This document shows positions 11,586 through 22,523 of a DNA stretch of 64,000 nucleotides, piece after piece. The notes under the pieces are model-generated. The model was not told where the DNA came from and searched no databases. It saw only the letters and a list, made by a program, of their open reading frames with translations. The translations under genes were made by a program, and so were the position numbers. This stretch comes from Prunus persica (Eukaryota > Streptophyta > Magnoliopsida > Rosales > Rosaceae). The stretch spans positions 22,272,719 to 22,336,718 of the forward strand of contig NC_034012.1 of assembly GCF_000346465.2 (NCBI RefSeq), in the 5' to 3' direction. Each line of letters opens with the position of its first letter. The stretch's first letter is position 1.

Positions 11586-11660
11586 CTTGGCCATCCGAGG
11601 TCAACAACAACTTGGCCATCCGGGGTCAACAACGACTTGGCCATCCGAGGTCAACAATGA
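11586..11660 (+). repeat. Three 25-bp tandem repeats in copia integrase
   Basis: Units starting at 11586, 11611 and 11636, each beginning CTTGGCCATCC and continuing G(A/G)GGTCAACAACxA, with one to three differences. 25 is not a multiple of three, so the repeats themselves shift the reading frame right after the conserved LGHP motif. Confidence 0.9.
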
Positions 11661-12485
11661 TGCGTCAAATAATTGAAAATTCACATGGTCATCCATTAAA
11701 GAACCAGAGGATTCTTTTATCTAGTAATTGCCATGTCAGGCTTGCTCACAAGGAAAATTGGTTATTAAACCATCTCCCTTGAAAGTTGCTAGTGAATCCT
11801 CAAGTTTTTACAACGAATCCAAGGGGATATATGTGGACCTATTCATCCACCATGTGGGCCATTTCATTATTTTATGGTTTTAATAGACGCTTCATCAAGA
11901 TGGTCACATGTTTGCCTACTTTCTACTCTTTCTATTGCATTTGCTAAGCTTCTTGCTCAAATAATCAAATTGAGGGCACAATTTCCTGACTATCCAATTA
12001 AGACAATTCGTCTTGATAATGTTGGTGAGTTTACATCTCAAGCATTTGATGATTATTGCATGTCCATTGGCATTGGTGTTGAACATCTGGTTGCACATAT
12101 ATATACTTAAAATGGATTAGCAGAGTCCTTTATCAAATGCCTTCAAATGATTGCTCGGCCTTTACTTTTAAGGTCAAAATTACCTACTTCTGCTTGGAGA
12201 CATGCTATATTGCATGCTGCATCTTTGGTTCGCATCCGACCAACTGCTTATCATCGATATTCTCCACAACAACTTGTTTTGGGATAACAACCTAATATTT
12301 CTCATTTAAAATTTTTTGGTTGTGCTGTATATGTTCCCATTTCTCCACCAAAGCGAACTAAGATGGGCCCTCAAAGACATCTTGGAATTTACATTGGATT
12401 TTATTCTTCATCCATAATTAGATATCTTGAACCCCTGAGAGGTGATATGTTTACAGCACGCTTTGCGGATTGCCATTTTGATGAG

Positions 12486-13639
12486 ACAATTTTCCCGCCG
12501 TTAGGGGGGAGAAAAGGTGCCGCTTCCTGAAGAACGGCGTGAAATTACATGGAATGCATCATCATTGTCTCATTTGGATCCACATACAAATCAAAGTGAA
12601 CGTGAAGTTCAAAGGATCATCTATTTGCAAAGTATAGCAAATCAATTACAAGATGCTTTTACTGACATAAAGAAATTAATAAAATCTGATATACCAACTG
12701 TAAATACTCCAGCACGGATTGATGTCCCTGAAGGTCAATATGATAGTACATTAAAGGCACGCTTGAAGTGTGGTCGTCCTGTTGGTGCTAAAGATAAAAA
12801 TCCCCGAAAGAAAAGGACACAAGAAGTGCCTATTCTAGAAGAAGATAAAAATTCAAAACAAATTAGTACCCTTGATGAGAAGAAAACTAACCAGTTTAAA
12901 ATTGATGAAGATATAGCCCCTGAAGAGGCACGTACACCAGAAAAAGTACATACATCAGAAGAGATCTCTTTGAATTATATGAGTACAAGAGAAAGCTGGG
13001 ACAGAAAGAAAACTATTGTTGATGATGTCTTTGCATACGTGGTTGCTATAGAAGTTATAAAAGATAATGAGGACAATTTTCCCGCTGTTAGGAGGAGAAA
13101 AGGTGCCGCTTCCTGAAGAACGGCGTGAAATTACATGGAATGCATCATCATTGTCTCATCTAGATCCACATACAAATCAAAGTGAACGTGAAGTTCAAAG
13201 GATCATCCATTTGCAAAGTATAGCAAATCAATTACCAGATGCTTTACTGACATAAAGAAAGTAACAAAATCTCATATAGCAGCTGTAAATACTCCAACAC
13301 TGATTGATGTCCCTGAATGTCAATATGATAGTACATTAAGGGCACGCTTGAAGAGTGGTCTTCTTGTTAGTGCTAAAGATAAAAATCCCCGAAAGAAAAG
13401 GACACAAGAAGTGCCTGTTCCATAAGAAGATAAAAATCCAAAACAAATTAGTACCCTTGATGAGCCGAAAACTAACCAGTTTAAAATTGATGAAGATATA
13501 GCCCCTGAAGAGGCACATACATTAGAAGAGATCTCTTTAAATTATATGAGTACAAGAGAAAACTGGGATAGAAAGAAAACTATTGTTGATGATGTCTTTG
13601 CATACGTGGTTGCTGTAGAAATTATAAAAGATAATGAGG
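12486..13639 (+). repeat. Tandem duplication (587-bp unit) in copia pol
   Basis: The segment 12486-13072 recurs as 13073-13639 with a few substitutions and short deletions. Both begin ACAATTTTCCCGC(C/T)GTTAGG and end before GATCTTGAACC. Sequence between integrase and reverse transcriptase is therefore present twice; the second copy has an early stop (about 13253) from a one-base loss. Confidence 0.93.
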
Positions 13640-15265
13640 ATCTTGAACCAAAAACTATTGAAGAATGTCAACATAGAGAGGATTGGCCAAAATGGAAAGA
13701 TGCGATCCAAGCATAATTAAATTCTTTGGAAAATCTTAAAGTATTTGGACCAGTAGTCCGAACACCTGCAGGTGTGAAACCGGTTGGATACAAATGGGTG
13801 TTTGTAAGGAAATGTAATGAGAAAAATGAAATTGTAAGATACAAAGCACGGCTTGTAGCACAAGGTTTCTCGCAGAGACCTGGAATCAATTACGAGGAGA
13901 CATATTCCCCTGTGATTGATGCAATCACATTACGTTTCTTGATTAGTTTGGTTGTCACAGAAAGACTTGATATGAAACTCATGGATGTAGTTACTGCACA
14001 CCTATACGGATCACTTGAGAATGATATCTATATGAAGATCCCAGAAGGATTTAAATTGCCGGAAGCAAATAATCCAAAATGTCATGATATGTATTCAATT
14101 AAGTTACAACAGTCCTTCTATGGATTAAAGCAATCTAGAAGAATGTGGTATAACCGCCTTAGTCAATATCTTATACAAGAAGGATATGTAAATAATCCAA
14201 CATTTGTCCATGTGTTTTTATTAAAAGATCTAGAAGTGGATTTGCTATTATTGCAACATATGTGGATGATTTGAACCTTGTTGGAACTCCTGAAGAGCTT
14301 ACAAAGACTGCTACTTATTTAATGAAGGAATTTGTAATGAAAAATCTTGGGAAGACTAACTTTTGTCTCGCTTTGCACATCGAGCATTTACCAACTGGAA
14401 TCTTTATCCATCAATCAACATATACATAAAAAGTTTTAAAACGATTTTATATAGATAAAGCCCATCCATTAAGTAGCCCCATGGTTGTTCAATCACTTGA
14501 TGTAAAGAAAGATCCTTTACGCCCACGAGAAGATAACGAAGAATTACTTGGTCCTGAAGTACCATACCTTAGTGCAATTGGAGCTTTAATGTATCTTGCA
14601 AATTGTACAAACCTGATATAGCTTTTTCTGTCAACTTATTAGCAAGGTATAGTTCTGCACCAACTAAGAGACATTGGAATGGTGTTAAACATACACTACG
14701 GTATCTTCGTGGAACAACTGACATCGGTTTATTTTATTCAAAAGGGTCAAAATCCCAAATAGTTGGCTATGCTGATGCTGGTTATCTTTTTGATCCACAT
14801 AGAGCTAGATCATAAACAGGGTATGTGTTCATTTGTGGTGGTGCTGCTATATCATGGCAGTCTGTAAAGCAAACATTAGCCGCCACTTTTTCAAACCATT
14901 CTAAAATATTAGCATTGCATGAAGCAAGCCTGGAATGTATATAGCTAAGATTTATGATACAACATATTCGAGAAACAAGTGGGTTGTCTTCAATCAAAGA
15001 TTCCTCAACATTGCTATATGAAGATAACGCTGCTTGTATCGCTCAAATCACAAATGGATACATCAAAGGTGACAAAACCAAGCACATTTCCCCAAAAATT
15101 TTCTACACGCATGAACTTCAGAAGAATGGTGACATAGATGTTCAACAAATACAATCCAGCAACAACTTTGTAGATTTATTCACGAAAGCACTGCCAACTA
15201 CAACATTAAGAAAGATGGTCAACCATATTGGAATACGTCAACTCAAGGATCTTTTGTCAGCATCA

Positions 15266-15494
15266 GGGGGAGTGTGTCATAATTGAGACCTTCACAATGT
15301 ACTCTTTTTCCTTCGTTCGGGTTTTTATCCCACTGGGTTTTTCCAGGCAAGGTTTTAATGAGGCAGTGTCACACGTTCTATATTACACATGGATATGTAC
15401 TCTTTTCCCTTCGCCTAGATTTTGTCCCACCGGATTTTTACTGGCAAGATTTTAACGAGGCATACTCCATGCATGGTGGACATTCAAGAAGGAG
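15266..15494 (+). other. Copia 3' untranslated region with duplicated block and PPT
   Basis: After the RNase H stop, a 60-70-bp block ('tgtactcttttyccttcg...ggcaaggttttaa(t/c)gaggca') occurs twice (about 15297 and 15393). A purine run AAGAAGGAG directly before the 3' LTR at 15495 is the likely polypurine tract; another (AGGGGGAG) lies at 15267. Confidence 0.7.
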
Positions 15495-15777
15495 TGTTGT
15501 AACCTCAAAGGTTATGGATGCGCACCATAAGTCCATTGTGATTCCTCCATTATACCCATCATTATACCTATCATTATAGGGTTGTAACCTATGCACTAAA
15601 TATCATATTTATCATTGGTTATTATGTTTTGTAACCCATTACTTAAGGGCGGTAAATGGTGATGTATTTCCTATGCCTATAAATAGTAGGTACTAAAGAT
15701 GAATAAGACACTTGAGCATTGAGCTATTGAGAACTACTCTTACCTTTTATATACTTTCTCTATTTAGTTTTACAACA
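15495..15777 (+). repeat. Copia 3' LTR
   Basis: 283 bp, same length and ends as the 5' LTR, with only scattered differences (for example CTACCATAAG versus CGCACCATAAG near the start). Followed by the second TATTT target duplicate. Confidence 0.95.
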
Positions 15778-15803
15778 TATTTATCTTTAACGATAATTAT
15801 GTA

Positions 15804-16082
15804 CTAGCCCCTTGGCACATGCTCACGCATGTGCCAATTGGTTTTCTTTTTTCTTTTGTTTTTAAAATTAAGAAAAGATAACATGGGTGGTTATGTTCCA
15901 TAAAAGTAGGACTTATTATCTGAATTTGTTTTAATTTTATTTTATTAATATAAAAAAGTGAATTTACCATATTATCCCTATTTAATTAGTAATTTTAATT
16001 CTTAATGTTTGAATTAATCAAGGGCATTTTCTGATATTTTAAATGTTTCACCATTCTCTGCCTTTTGCTTTATATATATAGA
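15804..16082 (-). mobile_element. Small non-autonomous Helitron
   Basis: On the minus strand it starts TCTATATATAAAGC right after an A (16082 downward) and ends CTAG right before a T (15804), the A|TC...CTRR|T rule of Helitrons. Seven bases inside the 3' end is a hairpin: GGCACATG / CATGTGCC stems (15814-15821, 15828-15835) with a 6-nt loop. 279 bp, no coding region. It sits about 130 bp upstream of the TPR gene start codon. Related copies lie at 31994, 32300, 49301 and 52610. Confidence 0.88.
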
Positions 16083-16212
16083 TAAGGGTAAAATAGATTA
16101 TTCATAATCATATGTAAGCTTAGTTGGGTTAAAAAATAGGATTGTTGGGTGCGAATAAAATCACCCTTAGATATAAGCTTGCAAAAGCATTGGCACCAAA
16201 CTCAACCACATT

Positions 16213-18401
16213 ATGGGCGCATGTAAAGCACCTATTCCCCATCTTCTCATGACCTGTTCTTCTTCATTAGCTCAACCTCCAAACCTAAAATCCCTAAACC
16301 CCTTTTCCAAAACCCCATTACTGAGCAGGCGATTGGTCCTCTTCACTCTCCCTCTAGCTACTTTTCTGCTTCCAAGAAAAGGTAGTTGTGGTGACATCAG
16401 CAGCAACAGTATTGATGTAAATTCAACCCCTTCCGGTTCTTCTTCTGCTCTGTCAAACTTCGACCCGATAAGCGCTTCTGAGAGAGACGCAAGTGATGCG
16501 ATTTCTAGGAGAATATCTGATGCCTTGGAGTTGTTGGAGAAAGGGAGGGAATTGCAGGCTCTCGGTGATTTTAACCAAGCTCTTCTCTGTTTTACTCAGG
16601 TACTCACTATAGATTTTGCCTCAATTCTGGGTTCGGAATTCTTTGTATGATTAATTTGTGTTCTTTCGAAACAAGGGCTTTGGCTAATATTTAGTTTCTT
16701 TGGAAACATGGGCATTGACTAATAATTGGGTAGCTATTTTTAAGCTCTCTGTTGGAAGTTAAAAATGGCAATTATTATTTAGCTTAAAGCAGCTGCCATT
16801 GGTACCATTTACCTGATTCTGTAGTTAGAATTTTATTAATCATACAGAAATCAAATGACTCTGAATGATAAAGGAACAGTGTCCATCGAATGAAGCCAAT
16901 GGTTTCAATGTCAGATTGTCATGTGACCCACTTAACGTTAGGCTAGGAAGATGCAGGTCAAGTGTCAAGCCGTATGTGCCTTCTCAAATATTTGTACATA
17001 AGACGTGTTATTCCTGTGATTTCTGTGCCGTTTTTTGGGTCAATAATAGGACAATGATTTCTTAGTTCATATTCTATTTAAGAATCAAATAAAGCTTAAT
17101 CCAATTAGTTCATATATGTCCGTGGAGGTGTGTGGATGGCCATATTTCCCTTTGGTCTGAGCTGGATAGGATACAGGACGACCTGCCATCGCGTTTTTAT
17201 CAAAGTAGTTTTCAGATTTTGAACTGATATTTCCTTTGGCTCCATGTCACGTGCTTGGCAAAGCCGGACCTACTTGGAAGAAACAAAGAAATAAGTAAAT
17301 AGAAGATCCAACTTAGACAAGCACAAGGCATGGCTTAAATGTAGTTCACCCGTTTTTATTTCCTATTTCGTATTCTGGTCTTCTATTTTGTAATCTTTAT
17401 GGATTGTCTTGACCTCTTGAAATGTGCATATGTCATGTTTCAGTATTTTGATAATGCCACCTTCTACTCTCTGCCTGTCCAATTATTTCAATCCCCCTTT
17501 TTCTTCCCCTCCCAAATTGAACTCTATACGGAAACCAATTCCTTTATAGAATTCATTCATCATGATTGTTGTATAGTCACATGTTGTGACATAAGTGTGC
17601 AATAGGAAGACATTTGGTTTTTTGATCTCTATAAAAGTCCAAATTATGCTGTGTGTTTTCTTTTTCGGTGCATTGTTTAAATTCTCTATGAGACCTTTCA
17701 GTAAGGAACCATTTTGCACCTAGTGGTTAGTGGGCAGAACCAGCAAAGGTTAAGAGACGTATATAAGCTGAGTTTAATCAAGAAACAGTGATTAATGAAA
17801 GCCCACAAGCATACTAGCAGCAAATTGTCGATCAAGCCAGGTATAGGATGATGTGGTTCTTTGTGTCAACCATAATACCGGTAGACCTGAATTATTTCTT
17901 ATTTCATGCATCACATGTGTAGTTTCTGCTTGACTTGCCCCAAAAAGCTTAGCCTTTATATCATCGAAGTTGCCTGTATATCTTTTCAGGTGATTGAGAA
18001 ATACGATGACTTTGCATTTTCAGACTATGCAAGAGTAGGCAGATCATTGATTTTGTACGAGGTGGGCAACAGAGAAGAAGCAATTGCAGAAATGGAGGAT
18101 GTTTCTATATCTTTGAAGGGATATCCAGGTACTTCAGTATATATTGCATTCCTGAGCTAAGCAAAGGAAATTCTCATCAATTCTTAGTGAAATCAGTTTT
18201 GTTTGGTTTACTGCAGAAGTGCATGCAGCTCTAGCAGCAGCCTTGTATGCAGACAAACATGCCCCACTCCTCGCAGAAAACCAGTTCACAATTGCAACTC
18301 TTCTTGATCCTCACTATACGGACCTCTCATATGTAAAAGAAACAAAACATTGGCCTCCAAGTTTGGTTAGTTCATTGTATCACTTCATCACACTTTCCTA
18401 G
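16213..18401 (+). CDS. Plastid-targeted TPR protein (thylakoid-lumen type)
   Basis: Three exons: 16213-16599, 17990-18128, 18217-18401, joined in phase with GT-AG introns; 236 residues. The N-terminus is Ser-rich and basic, with an Arg pair (39-40) followed by a hydrophobic stretch (LVLFTLPLATFLLP). This resembles a bipartite plastid transit peptide with a Tat-type lumen signal. Residues about 100-170 form a tetratricopeptide-like pair of helices ('GRELQALGDFNQALLCFTQV', 'DYARVGRSLILYEVGNREEA'), a protein-protein interaction fold. The C-terminus 'ETKHWPPSLVSSL' looks conserved-plant in style. I know similar unnamed plant TPR proteins but cannot give a symbol; lumen location is inference. A Helitron and a copia LTR lie just upstream, inside the likely promoter. 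Confidence 0.85.
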
Positions 18402-19220
18402 AGACTGGTATAGTAGAATTATGTTTGATGTAATTCTATTATGAACCAAACAGTCATGGTCATGTTTGAAATCTTTTGGTAACTTGCAAATTGTCAATAT
18501 TTACACTAAGATATGTTTTCATTGTAATTACAGCTTTCTTATATAATGCTTCTCCTTTTTGTTTGGCTACCATTCTGTCTAATATCATGGCTATCTCAGT
18601 GATTAAAGACAACTTATTCCTTTTTATTAGTATTCTCATTTCTTTTCCATTATATCATAATCTTAACGCTTCATTATGTACCCGTAATTATTGTTATACA
18701 CCTTTGTTAGTGTAGAGAGTGCAAAGATTTGTAACGCAATTGTGAAAGATGTTGCCGTCGTCAGGCTAACAAGAAAACGTGAAAAAGTTAAAAGTTCCTG
18801 TAGGTAGTCTCATTCATAGATTTACTATTGAAGATACCTGACACTTCATTTCCATTGGAGCCTGAGTCTTTCCAGCCGCCCATGGTTTTATATTGTTGCT
18901 CTTTTGTCTATGTTTTATATATGATTGATTATATGCATAAGCATAAAAGATGCCATAGCAAAAATTGAAAGGAAAAAAAAAGGGTAAAGCCTGCCTAATG
19001 ATATGAAAAATCATCATTCTGACGGTGTACAGTTCATGTATAAACTCATCATATGAAGTTGTTTGAGACTGTATTTTAACAGTTCTTTTAGGCCAAATTG
19101 CACTGTTGGTCAGTGTAGTTTTAGCAGTTTTCCCACTCTAGTACGTAGTTTTGGCAAATTTTAGTCTTGTAGTTTGCTTACTTATGCAATTTTGATCACA
19201 ATCATTGATGTCATTAAAAT
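18402..19220. other. 3' flank / intergenic
   Basis: Presumably contains the 3' UTR of the TPR gene. The open frame at 18476-18715 is AT-rich and shows no domain. Confidence 0.5.
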
Positions 19221-19884
19221 AAGGGTTTTTAGGTCCAATGGTCCCCCAACTTACACTCGAGTTGCATTTTCGTCGCTCAATAAACAAAATAGTTGGGGCA
19301 GTCCCTAAACTCCACTTCCGTTAGCACCATTAGTCCTACGTTAGATTTGTACAAGTCCGCAACAATCACAACCCGCACGACCTCCTTCATTCTTCCTTCC
19401 CTTACCTCAATCAGCCTCAACTCTGCCACCAACCACCCCCTAAAACGACCTCCCGCAGCTGCCCCAATCCTTCAAATTCCCACACCCCACTCCCTTAAGA
19501 CCATTCAATTCCTCCATGACTTCTCCAATACAAGGGGAGGTTGGAGAGAGACGGAGGAGGTGGTAGGAGGGGTGGGTATTGGTGGGTTGGGTGTATGGAG
19601 GATTTTGGTGGCTGCTGTTCTTCCATGTGTATCTTAGAGATTCAACACAAAATTAACAGAGGAAGGAAGGGAGAAGATGACTGATACGGATGAAAATACG
19701 GTTTTGTCCATGAGAAAGAACATGAAAAATACTATTTTGGCCTCAAATTTGACAGAAAATCTAATATAGGACTAATGGTGCTAACGGAAGTGGAGTTGAG
19801 GGACCGCCACAGCTATTTTGCGAATTGAGGGACAAAAATGCAACTAGAGTGTAAGTTGAGGGACCATTAGACCTAAAAACCCTT
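19221..19884. mobile_element. TIR transposon / large MITE
   Basis: Left arm from 19221 (AAGGGTTTTTAGGTCCAATG) and right arm to 19884 are reverse complements over about 130 bp, both containing 'acttccgttagcaccattag' or its complement. TAAAAT(A/T) occurs at both edges, an approximate target duplication. The interior is a proline/serine-coding-like CCA-rich stretch and its G-rich counterpart; no domain was recognised. About 660 bp long. Confidence 0.8.
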
Positions 19885-19887
19885 AAA

Positions 19888-21272
19888 ATTTAATGGAAAT
19901 TGGATAAGGCAGTACTTGCATGTCTTGTGCATGGCATTTTTGACATTTATAGTGCGGCGATATTTTGAGAACGTCCATAAAATGACATTTCAAATTCACC
20001 AAGAACCCTAAAACCCCAATTTACGAACCTAATTTCCATAACTTCTCCAATTGAGAACATGGACACACTTTCTTATAAAGTCGGGCACTAGAGAAGTTCT
20101 ACACTCAAGACATGCACGTGCTGCCTCGTCATGTATTGTCTTCAATTTTGATGGAGTTAATGATTGAGACCAAAATTACGAAAGCAAGCGAACTAGAAGA
20201 TGATAATTCCCAAAATTTAAACTTTAGCCCCGTAATCAAAACTGTGATTTGGCCATCATTCCGTCTTCTTTCAATGCAAGTGTCAAAGTCAGAAATGCAC
20301 AAACTGGAGGCGCTCCACTTTTGAAGTATGGAATGCTGTTTGGTAATGTAGCATTGCTTTTGTTTATGGAGGAGCATATGCTTTCACCTTTCACCTTGCT
20401 TTTGAGCCAAAAGGTGCACCATCTCATAACGTTGGTGCACTTCCTCATCGAAAATGTGGACTTTTATCACCTTTAAGTGTTTGACCATGGCTTTTCAAAT
20501 CATTTATTTTCTTCATGTCCGCATTCATTATAAGGAAAACATCGCATAGTTGTTTGCCAACTACTCGTTTTTATTTAGTTTGGCATGCTTGAGATGAGTA
20601 ACCCAAAAGGGTTTCTTATGTAAAACATCTTGCAAAGGAATCAGCCTATATTGGTTGATTTAGACTTTAGGGTGACCTGAAAGGAATATCCACAAAACTC
20701 AATGACGGGATCAACTCTCATATTTGGAACCACTGGAACAATGTTTCTAATAGGTTATTAGTTTATAGAACACTAACAAATTTGTGACAGAAAAAAATGC
20801 ACGCGTTTGATGTGTTTCTACTCTATTTTTAAGGGCGATCGATCGGTTATTCTGCCTATCTATCGGCAAACCTTATGTTTTTTTAAATATTTATTATTCT
20901 TTTCTAAGTCAGATATATTTATATATACGATAGTATAATTTATAGTAGCATGGTGTAATTCACAGATAAGAACATCAAAAAAATTGAGCGGATGTAATTC
21001 TGGTTTCTTAGATCTTGTGTCTTGGGTTAGTGCATTATTTGGTCACATGAGCAAAGTTTGTAAAAGTATCTTGTTTAGCAATTATTTGTTGGCCTGGATT
21101 CTCAATGAGTCATGAACTACACACATACTGATAGTTTGATGTTTGTCTCCACATGGGGACCAAATAAACACAGAAGCCCTTAGAAACCAGATAGGACTTG
21201 TATAGACATTAATTAATTACTCAAAAACTTTATAAACTAAACCTACACAGAAGCTTTTGATGACTGAGACGA
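19888..21272. other. Intergenic, no gene seen
   Basis: Several overlapping short frames at 20112-20476 on both strands show no domain and no splice context. 20800-21250 is AT-rich 3' flank of the minus-strand U-box gene. Confidence 0.5.
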
Positions 21273-22523
21273 CTAGTTGGTTCTTCTGAGGAGCTTGAGC
21301 AGCATTCTTGCCTTTGTTTTGGTCCGGCCACTGCACTGGCTCTGCAGCAGCAATAGCAACTGAGTCAACACTCCACCCCTGATGGCTTCTTCTCGTGCCA
21401 ATAAAGAGTCATTGCATAGAATTATTAGACACCCAACGGCACTCTCACTGCCTTGGTGATCATCCGAAACCCTGAAAACCATCTTTACAAGAGCATGAAC
21501 GCCATTCAAATTATTATTATTATTATTGTTATTGTTATAATTAATCACTGCCTCTTTTGCACTCTCTAATCCTAGAAGCTTCTCAAGTGTGGCCATTGCC
21601 AATGGTGCCAAGCTTCTTTCGCGTCTCTCTGTGCTTGAATTGATATATGTTATGAGTCCGTTTACCACGCCTTGTCGGACCAGAATCTCTCTGTTTTCTT
21701 CCAAGGAAGTTAATGTTGATATGGCTTTGATTCCAGCATCTGCAGTCTCTGAATTTGAATTCTGTTGAAGCAACTGAACCGATATCCGATGCAAGAGCTG
21801 ATGGTTCTTTCCAAACATATAACAGAGTTCTTTTGTCTCCGGGGATGTTGATGTTACCTCTATGAGACGGCACAAACTCATCCTGATCAAGGCGGTGCCG
21901 TGAGCAAATAAAGCTTGGAAGGATGCTAATTTGCTCTCTTCTCTGAGCATATTCAGAGACTCCAATTTGCCGTGAGGTAGCAGAATTAGAGTGCAAGAAA
22001 GTGCATCCTCCACAAACTTCATATAGTAGCACTCTTGAGGGAGTTGCTGTTTCAGTTTCTGTTTGTGTATGGCTTCTTCTCCTCCAAACACAAGTTCTAG
22101 AAGTAGAGGCAAGAATCCCAACTGCAGGAACAAATTACTTGTGTACGGTGATTCTGATTGGGACAAAGCTCGAATCTTTTCGAGTGCTTGAACCTTGCTT
22201 TTTAAGGTAACCTCATGGGATTCAAGGGTGTGTTTGAGTGAAGCTAAAGAACCAATTGTTTCCAAGTAATCAGGATCAAATTGGTTGCCCATTTGCAGCC
22301 ACTGATTGATGAAATGGCGAAGAGTGTGATTAGGCACAAGGGCTGGATCATCAAGTTTCTGCATTGTGACTGGACATGTGAGATTGCCTGCAGCCAGCCA
22401 TTTTTCTATGCTTGGCCTGTCATAAGTTTGACCTGTGCATAGAGTGACTGGATCTTTGAACAAGTCCAGGCTAATTGGGCATCTGAACAAGTGGGGAATG
22501 GTCATCTCATCAACTTCTCTCAT
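21273..22523 (-). CDS. U-box E3 ubiquitin ligase with ARM-like repeats (PUB type)
   Basis: Single exon, 416 residues from the ATG at 22523. An upstream in-frame ATG at 22637 adds 38 residues of low-complexity sequence unlike the family and is probably 5' UTR. Residues about 8-80 are a U-box: 'IPHLFRCPISLDLFKDPVTL', then 'TGQTYDRPSIEKWL', 'TCPVTMQKL' and 'LVPNHTLRHFINQW'. The U-box recruits an E2 enzyme and ubiquitinates substrates. The remainder is helical ARM-type repeat sequence (for example 'TADAGIKAISTLTSLEENRE'), the substrate-binding part in the plant PUB class. Oddity: a poly-Asn tract near residue 330, encoded by an AAT/AAC microsatellite. Nearest group is the short PUB20-30 class; the exact ortholog is not settled. 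Confidence 0.92.
   Translation of the reverse strand: MREVDEMTIPHLFRCPISLDLFKDPVTLCTGQTYDRPSIEKWLAAGNLTCPVTMQKLDDPALVPNHTLRHFINQWLQMGNQFDPDYLETIGSLASLKHTLESHEVTLKSKVQALEKIRALSQSESPYTSNLFLQLGFLPLLLELVFGGEEAIHKQKLKQQLPQECYYMKFVEDALSCTLILLPHGKLESLNMLREESKLASFQALFAHGTALIRMSLCRLIEVTSTSPETKELCYMFGKNHQLLHRISVQLLQQNSNSETADAGIKAISTLTSLEENREILVRQGVVNGLITYINSSTERRERSLAPLAMATLEKLLGLESAKEAVINYNNNNNNNNNLNGVHALVKMVFRVSDDHQGSESAVGCLIILCNDSLLAREEAIRGGVLTQLLLLLQSQCSGRTKTKARMLLKLLRRTN
21508..21538 (-). repeat. Trinucleotide repeat coding poly-Asn in U-box gene
   Basis: ATT/GTT repeats on the plus strand read as about ten Asn codons on the minus strand, between ARM-like repeats, just before 'LNGVHALVKMVF'. Frame-preserving length variation is expected. 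Confidence 0.85.

Larger units (their letters stand above)
11118..15286 (+). pseudogene. Copia pol remnant (PR-INT-RT-RNase H)
   Basis: In order: protease with 'LVDSATTHTI' (about 11152, the D-S-A/G-T active-site type); GAG-pre-integrase 'LFMLWHDRLGHP' (11561); integrase core around 11830-12470 ('LDNVGEFTSQAFDDYC'); a hydrophilic linker duplicated in tandem; reverse transcriptase from 13680 ('VGYKWVFVRKCNEKNEIVRY', 'ARLVAQGFSQRPGINYEETY'), with the catalytic 'YVDDL' near 14255 in a shifted frame; RNase H with 'YEDNAACIAQ' (15019) and 'DLFTKALPT' (15172). Stops and frameshifts occur throughout, including stops around 12110, 13714 and 14814. Domain order INT before RT defines Ty1/copia. Confidence 0.92.
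5997..15777 (+). mobile_element. Complete but defective Ty1/copia retrotransposon
   Basis: Two 283-bp LTRs (5997-6279, 15495-15777), each starting TGTTGTAACC and ending TTTACAACA, flank coding remains in copia order: gag with a zinc knuckle, protease, integrase, reverse transcriptase, RNase H. The whole is bracketed by a perfect 5-bp target duplication TATTT (5992-5996 and 15778-15782), proving a single insertion. Its 9.8-kb length is inflated by a 2.9-kb TIR transposon in the leader (6641-9538) and a 587-bp internal tandem duplication. Many stops and frameshifts make it non-autonomous today. Confidence 0.95.

Noticed and set aside
19293..19637. 114-codon frame in the 19.2-19.9 kb element
   Set aside because: Lies inside a TIR element and reads as biased Ser/Thr/Pro then Gly sequence; looks like chance.
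20112..20476. Possible small gene with four overlapping frames
   Set aside because: Frames overlap on both strands without a recognisable domain or splice sites; coding status cannot be supported.
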